Shown here: positions 59,665-64,000 of the stretch, in pieces
How the letters are laid out: every line of letters begins with the position of its first letter
Position numbering within the stretch: the stretch's first letter is position 1
Assembly: GCA_914767715.1 (NCBI GenBank)
Contig: OU612066.1
Span: 20,990,283-21,054,282 of the forward strand
Length of the DNA: 64,000 nucleotides
Source of the DNA: Membranipora membranacea
Lineage: Eukaryota; Bryozoa; Gymnolaemata; Cheilostomatida; Membraniporidae
Direction of reading: 5' to 3'
The notes under the pieces: model-generated
Told to the model about the DNA's origin: nothing
What the model saw: only the letters and a program-made list of their open reading frames with translations
Databases searched by the model: none
Position numbers and translations under genes: made by a program

Positions 59665-62600
59665 ATGTCTTCTAATAACGAATATTGTCAACAACCTGAA
59701 ATGTACAGAACTGCCATGTAAGTTTACTTGTCATCCTCATTACTACCGTTAATAAATTTATAGTAGGCAGTTTATAATCCTTTTGCAATTATTCATTTAT
59801 ATTTGGGATTGGTCCTGAATTGTTTTGGCTAGGGGAAAAGCTCAAAATATTCAGATTATTCATCAATGCATATATCAAAAAATAACCTATGCCATGACTG
59901 TGAACTCCATAAAAGTCCATCAGGTTTTTCTCAATGATGATGTGACATCAGCAGCATTACGCTATCAAAGATGATGCAATCGCTGCCTTCTGAGTGCACA
60001 ACGACACAATGAGTAAGCAGTACAAGTAGTAGTGATACTACTAGGTGGCTCTATGAGTGAGAGTTAAATCACATTTCATAGAACTCAATCATTGTAGTAG
60101 TGAGGTAGTAGGCCGGAGGTTGTGGAGTAATATCAATGATGATCACAATGGCCAGCAGCGGGATGTGAGTGAACGTGAGGATGTATTTTCATGCAAAAGC
60201 CAGAAAGGTGAGACTGAGAATTTATACAGAGTGTTCTCAAATTTGAACAAAGCCCGATCCCAAAAAAGCAGTCTTGTTGCAAGTGAAGAAGCTCAGTTAT
60301 GGTATATTGCAATCGATACAAATAGATCATCCGGATATAATCACCAATTCTCTTTTTAGCAACTTATCAAAACCCATTTAATTTTCAGAGTTTAATGCTG
60401 GATACGAGTCTGAGGAGGGAAGTATTTGGGACGATGAAGATCAGTCAGATGAGGTCGCCCGTGGTAAATATCCTAAAATTAGGGAGTTTGTTGTTGTTTG
60501 GGAGTTATCTATCCAGGACCAATGTGCGATGTCAAAATTACTTTTGATATAAGTTAACATTCTGTTTTTAATAATCAGCGCGGAAACATTCTATGATTGC
60601 GATAACAGAATTAGATTGAACCGAGTTAACCTCCCGATCATTGCAAAATAGAGCAGACCTATAATGTATAGCCTATTATTGAGCGATTGCAGAGGAGACA
60701 CAACCTGATTGAAAGATAAAGAACCATATGACATGACAAGAGATCAGATTTAGATATCTTGTTCGTTTTTATTGAGATGCTCCCACTCAAAATGGGAATC
60801 GATGGTTATTTATGATATCTAGCATTTTAGTTCTTCTTTCTCAGATCCCAAAGACCTCTTGGACGCTGAGTTTTCTTTCTCACGTGATGAGTTCACTACA
60901 GACACATTATTTACCTCACTACTGTATGACAGCCTCCATCAGATTCATGAAGATTCTCTTCAAACAAATTCACCTGACTCGTCTTTGCGAATACCTGAAT
61001 ATCAAAATATGGCACATGATGTAATGTGAGTACATCTAATTTAATTGTGTGCATATTCTTATGTGTTTTTTATTTTTATATTATTTTCTTCACATCATGG
61101 TATGAGGCACACTGGCTAATGTTATTTGGCTTTCTCTCATTGGCACCTCTCTCAAATCATGAACTCAAACGAATCTATCGCTCAAAAAAGCATGATTGCT
61201 TTTCTGAATTAGCAATTGCGGTAATCATACTAATTATCTGCTCTTGATATTCTATTCACTGTAAATAGGCCTAATTGGGTTATTTCTGTGCAATTTTCTA
61301 GTCCTGATGACCGTTTTGGTTATCCTGAAATGGAGATGGAAACTCCTCTGAATCTCAGTCTCCTGGAATTTGCCAATGAACTGATGCAGTTAGAAGATCT
61401 CGAAACATCACTCTCAACACCATTCTATCAGATCAACTCGTATGAGTGTATAACGTAAGTCTACTTTGCACAACACAACCACCGTGGATCGACAAACTGT
61501 CGATGTAAGCTACATCCCAAAAAAAGACACTGATTCATATTAATTATTATGAGAGTCCAAAGATAAGATACAGAGTTCTGTAAGACCTAATGTCTGCCTA
61601 TGCCTGTTGTATTTAAACTTTGATCATAATTGAAGTTTAAATACAACACATACATTGTTCTGTTTTTTTTCCAGGAATGAGAACAATGGAAAAGCTGATC
61701 TGTTGCTAAGCCCTGAAGTGGGTTCTGATCATAATTTGTCATCCACAACTCGTCAGTTACGATATATCAAAGATCTGAGTGTCTCATTCAATGACAGCTT
61801 CCTTGAGCTTACTAACAATCATCTGCAGCCAGACCTTGACAAATCATTCCAGACACCAGCTGAATATGATACGCTGGATGCTATAATGTAAGTATGTTCG
61901 CATTATGTCGATTTGCCGATTCTCTTTTAAATCAAGGAATATCAAAAAGTATCCCATAATGCAATTGCATTGAAAACATTAAAATATGTAATCTGGAGAA
62001 CTCAGGCCCTATTTGCTATTTAAATCCAATCTAGAGATCTGACCGCATACCAAATTCTAAGGATTCTATAAACAATAGTACCGCAACAACTAAAAAGCCA
62101 ACAGCTGAATACATATACACATAAATTATTATTTTAATTTATCATGTTAAAAAATTTGCTTCTCATTCACAGAGCTGAAATTGTATATTCTGAAGATGAG
62201 TTGGAGAGTGCAACGAAGGAACATACGAAAGATTTACTTGAAGTTACTCAGGGTGAGTAAGATAACTTTACAGATAATATTGCTTGAATCTGGTTATTTC
62301 TTTTGCATGATACAAAATAAACAAAATACAAACACATGTGTCTATTTGCCAAGCTGACAATAATCACTTTATCAACTCGGAAAACAAAGATTCCCTGATT
62401 CAGTAGGTGACCCCTTAAAGATGCTCATTGCTCTGAAGGCTAAGCTCTTCAAATCAGATTACTTGATGACAAGGAGGAATAGCTCAATACTTTAACCTTG
62501 TTTCAGAACTAACGAATATGGCGCCCAAAGTCAATGTAAAAATCAAACCTGAACAAGCTACAGGTGTGGGGCATGAAAGTAATCATACTCTGTGGGATAC

Positions 62601-62766
62601 GACTAGTGATAAATTACGAGTCTATGATAAACGATATCAGAACACAACAAACAGAAACACAACTCACAAAGCTCAGGCTGGTATAAAGAGACGAGTGACC
62701 AAATGTTTCAAGATGGTCAAGACTTTTGTGAGGAATGTTTTCTCGAAATTATCTCACAGAGCTTAA
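59665..62766 (+). CDS. Gene A copy 3: uncharacterised 374-aa protein
   Basis: Eight exons: 59665-59717, 60098-60207, 60389-60463, 60845-61025, 61302-61454, 61675-61887, 62173-62252 and 62507-62766. Every exon length equals that in copy 1 and they join in frame to 374 aa. Differences from copy 1 are mostly single substitutions, for example the N-terminus MSSNNEYCQQPEM instead of MSSYNEYNQQPEM. The acidic body, the LNLSLLEFANEL patch and the basic C-terminal segment are the same. The 3' UTR carries a 13 bp tandem repeat absent from copy 1, then AATAAA at about 63092. Function unknown. Confidence 0.75.
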
Positions 62767-62798
62767 CCGTGTTTCCATAAATATGGTTTAATTACTTG

Positions 62799-62886
62799 CA
62801 CTAATACTGTGCACTAATACTGTGCACTAATACTGTGCACTAATACTGTGCACTAATACTGTGCACTAATACTGTGCACTAATACT
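62799..62886 (+). repeat. 13 bp tandem repeat in gene A copy 3 3' UTR
   Basis: About six and a half nearly perfect copies of GCACTAATACTGT. The copy 1 3' UTR has a single GCACTAATAC at this position. Confidence 0.9.
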
Positions 62887-64000
62887 TGCACTGCGTGTGC
62901 AGTTTATTTTTTGTACATGCAGGGCTAGTTTATGAGTAGTTTTATTGATGATTCTCGTTATACCATTATACCTTCATGGCTACAGTGATTGGATATTTAT
63001 TAATTAATTTTTTATGACCGTCCAGTGTTGACCTCCAATTTGCATTTTACAGCCTCAGTCATTTTGTTGCATGCACTTGTTTTACTGTTCCAATAAAAAT
63101 CATGGAAAGCGAATTACATTGTCTTGTATATGAAACAAACTCACCTTATCTGCGCTGGTATACGACAAGCAAGTTCTGAGTGGAGGTCTTGATGTTACCC
63201 TGCTACAGCTGTGAAGTATCTTGAGTAATAATCCGTACCAAGCTGATGGATAATCCAAAAGTATGACCTAATTCTGATCTTTCTGTAATGATCATGATTT
63301 ATCATGTACTGAGTACATCGGCTATTCATATATTCCAAAGAGCACTTTATCTGAAGTATCTTGGTGCATAATCCACACTGGAGCTGTCGTATAATCGAAA
63401 AGAAGCGATTATTCCAATGATTCCGGAATGAGCTCAAATTCAGTTTTTTTTATCCTGATTTGAAGTTAAGTCGTCATGATGAATCCCGCAATCTGTGTTT
63501 CTGTTGTTAAAATCCCTGCAGGTCAGACAGAGGCTTGGTATGTAATATAAGATATATCCTTCAGTTTCTGTTTTTTCTGAAAAATAGAGGGATTCTTAAT
63601 CATAACAAATGATCAGTTCAGAGTGCTTTTGTACTAAATTTTACTGTTATGGATAATCAATTCATGAATCGCCTAGTATGCTTCATATTTCATGAGGATG
63701 CTGGACAATATATGTGATGTGATGAGCATACACATACACAAATGCTTTGTATTTTGCAACGAGCAATCATCCCCTCGAACTGGTTGCATTATAAAATAGT
63801 ATTCTAGTCTTAGACTACCCTTAGTTTGCAATAATGCTAAGCTTCTAGGTGATTCAGGCTTAAAATTGTACCTAGAGAAGATCAAATTAGGGATCTTTGA
63901 GAACCATATAGGTGGTAAGCAGGATGTAGAATGGCAAGAATCTCAAAAATTGGGGATGTAAAGTAATTTGGCTTAACTTTGGCTCTTAAGTTCTGAGCAA
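62887..64000. repeat. 3' flank of gene A cassette, copy 3
   Basis: Contains the empty site of the giant transposon (ACGACAAGCAAGTTCTGAG near 63162-63180) and then follows 31675-32222 and 34376-34650 of copy 1. Runs out of the window without a gene. Confidence 0.65.

Overview
The window looks like nuclear DNA of an invertebrate animal. It is AT-rich. Its genes are cut into many short exons by introns of about 60-1,000 bp with GT-AG borders, and the protein families are animal ones: a TRIM-type RING/B-box/propeller protein, a C18orf63 (DUF4708)-like protein, and PHD and CaRF-like modules. A sponge or cnidarian fits best, but that is inference. No rRNA, intact tRNA or CRISPR was seen.

The backbone is a duplicated two-gene cassette. 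A TRIM gene on the minus strand lies head-to-head with an uncharacterised eight-exon gene (called gene A here) on the plus strand, with about 2 kb between them. Copy 1 covers about 5.87-19.73 kb and continues at about 31.67 kb. Copy 3 covers about 49.47 kb to the window end. Copy 2 (about 41.3-45.9 kb) has only gene A, more diverged and lacking one exon. By hand-splicing, both TRIM genes (651 aa each) and all three A genes (374, 319 and 374 aa) stay open.

Copy 1 has been invaded repeatedly, and copy 3 supplies the empty sites. The insertions are a 2.5 kb Mutator-like element (3341-5865) carrying CaRF-like and PHD exons, a broken non-LTR reverse transcriptase (10795-12084) in a TRIM intron, and an 11,938 bp transposon (19728-31665). 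Copy 3 instead carries a small Harbinger-like MITE (50281-50666).

The 11.9 kb transposon is the most notable object. It has perfect 101 bp terminal inverted repeats, a 9 bp target duplication and a recognisable empty site in copy 3. It carries two convergent genes that can both be spliced into intact frames: a protein of about 1,030 aa resembling the DUF6589 group with an internal C2H2 finger (probable transposase), and a 542 aa RecQ-like helicase. A 125 bp foldback MITE inside gene A copy 2 has closely related termini and also a 9 bp target duplication, so the family may have short non-autonomous relatives.

Between copies 1 and 2 (about 32.2-39.6 kb, minus strand) lie two copies of a C18orf63-like gene with a C-terminal SAP-like motif: a partial pseudogene and an N-terminally shortened copy that is otherwise open. 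The left end (1-3.3 kb) holds a partial exon, a tRNA-derived SINE and the 3' end of a LINE. The stretches 39.6-41.5 and 45.9-49.4 kb contain repeats and foldbacks but no gene I can support. All exon models come from reading splice sites and frames by eye. Family names come from recognised motifs, not database searches.
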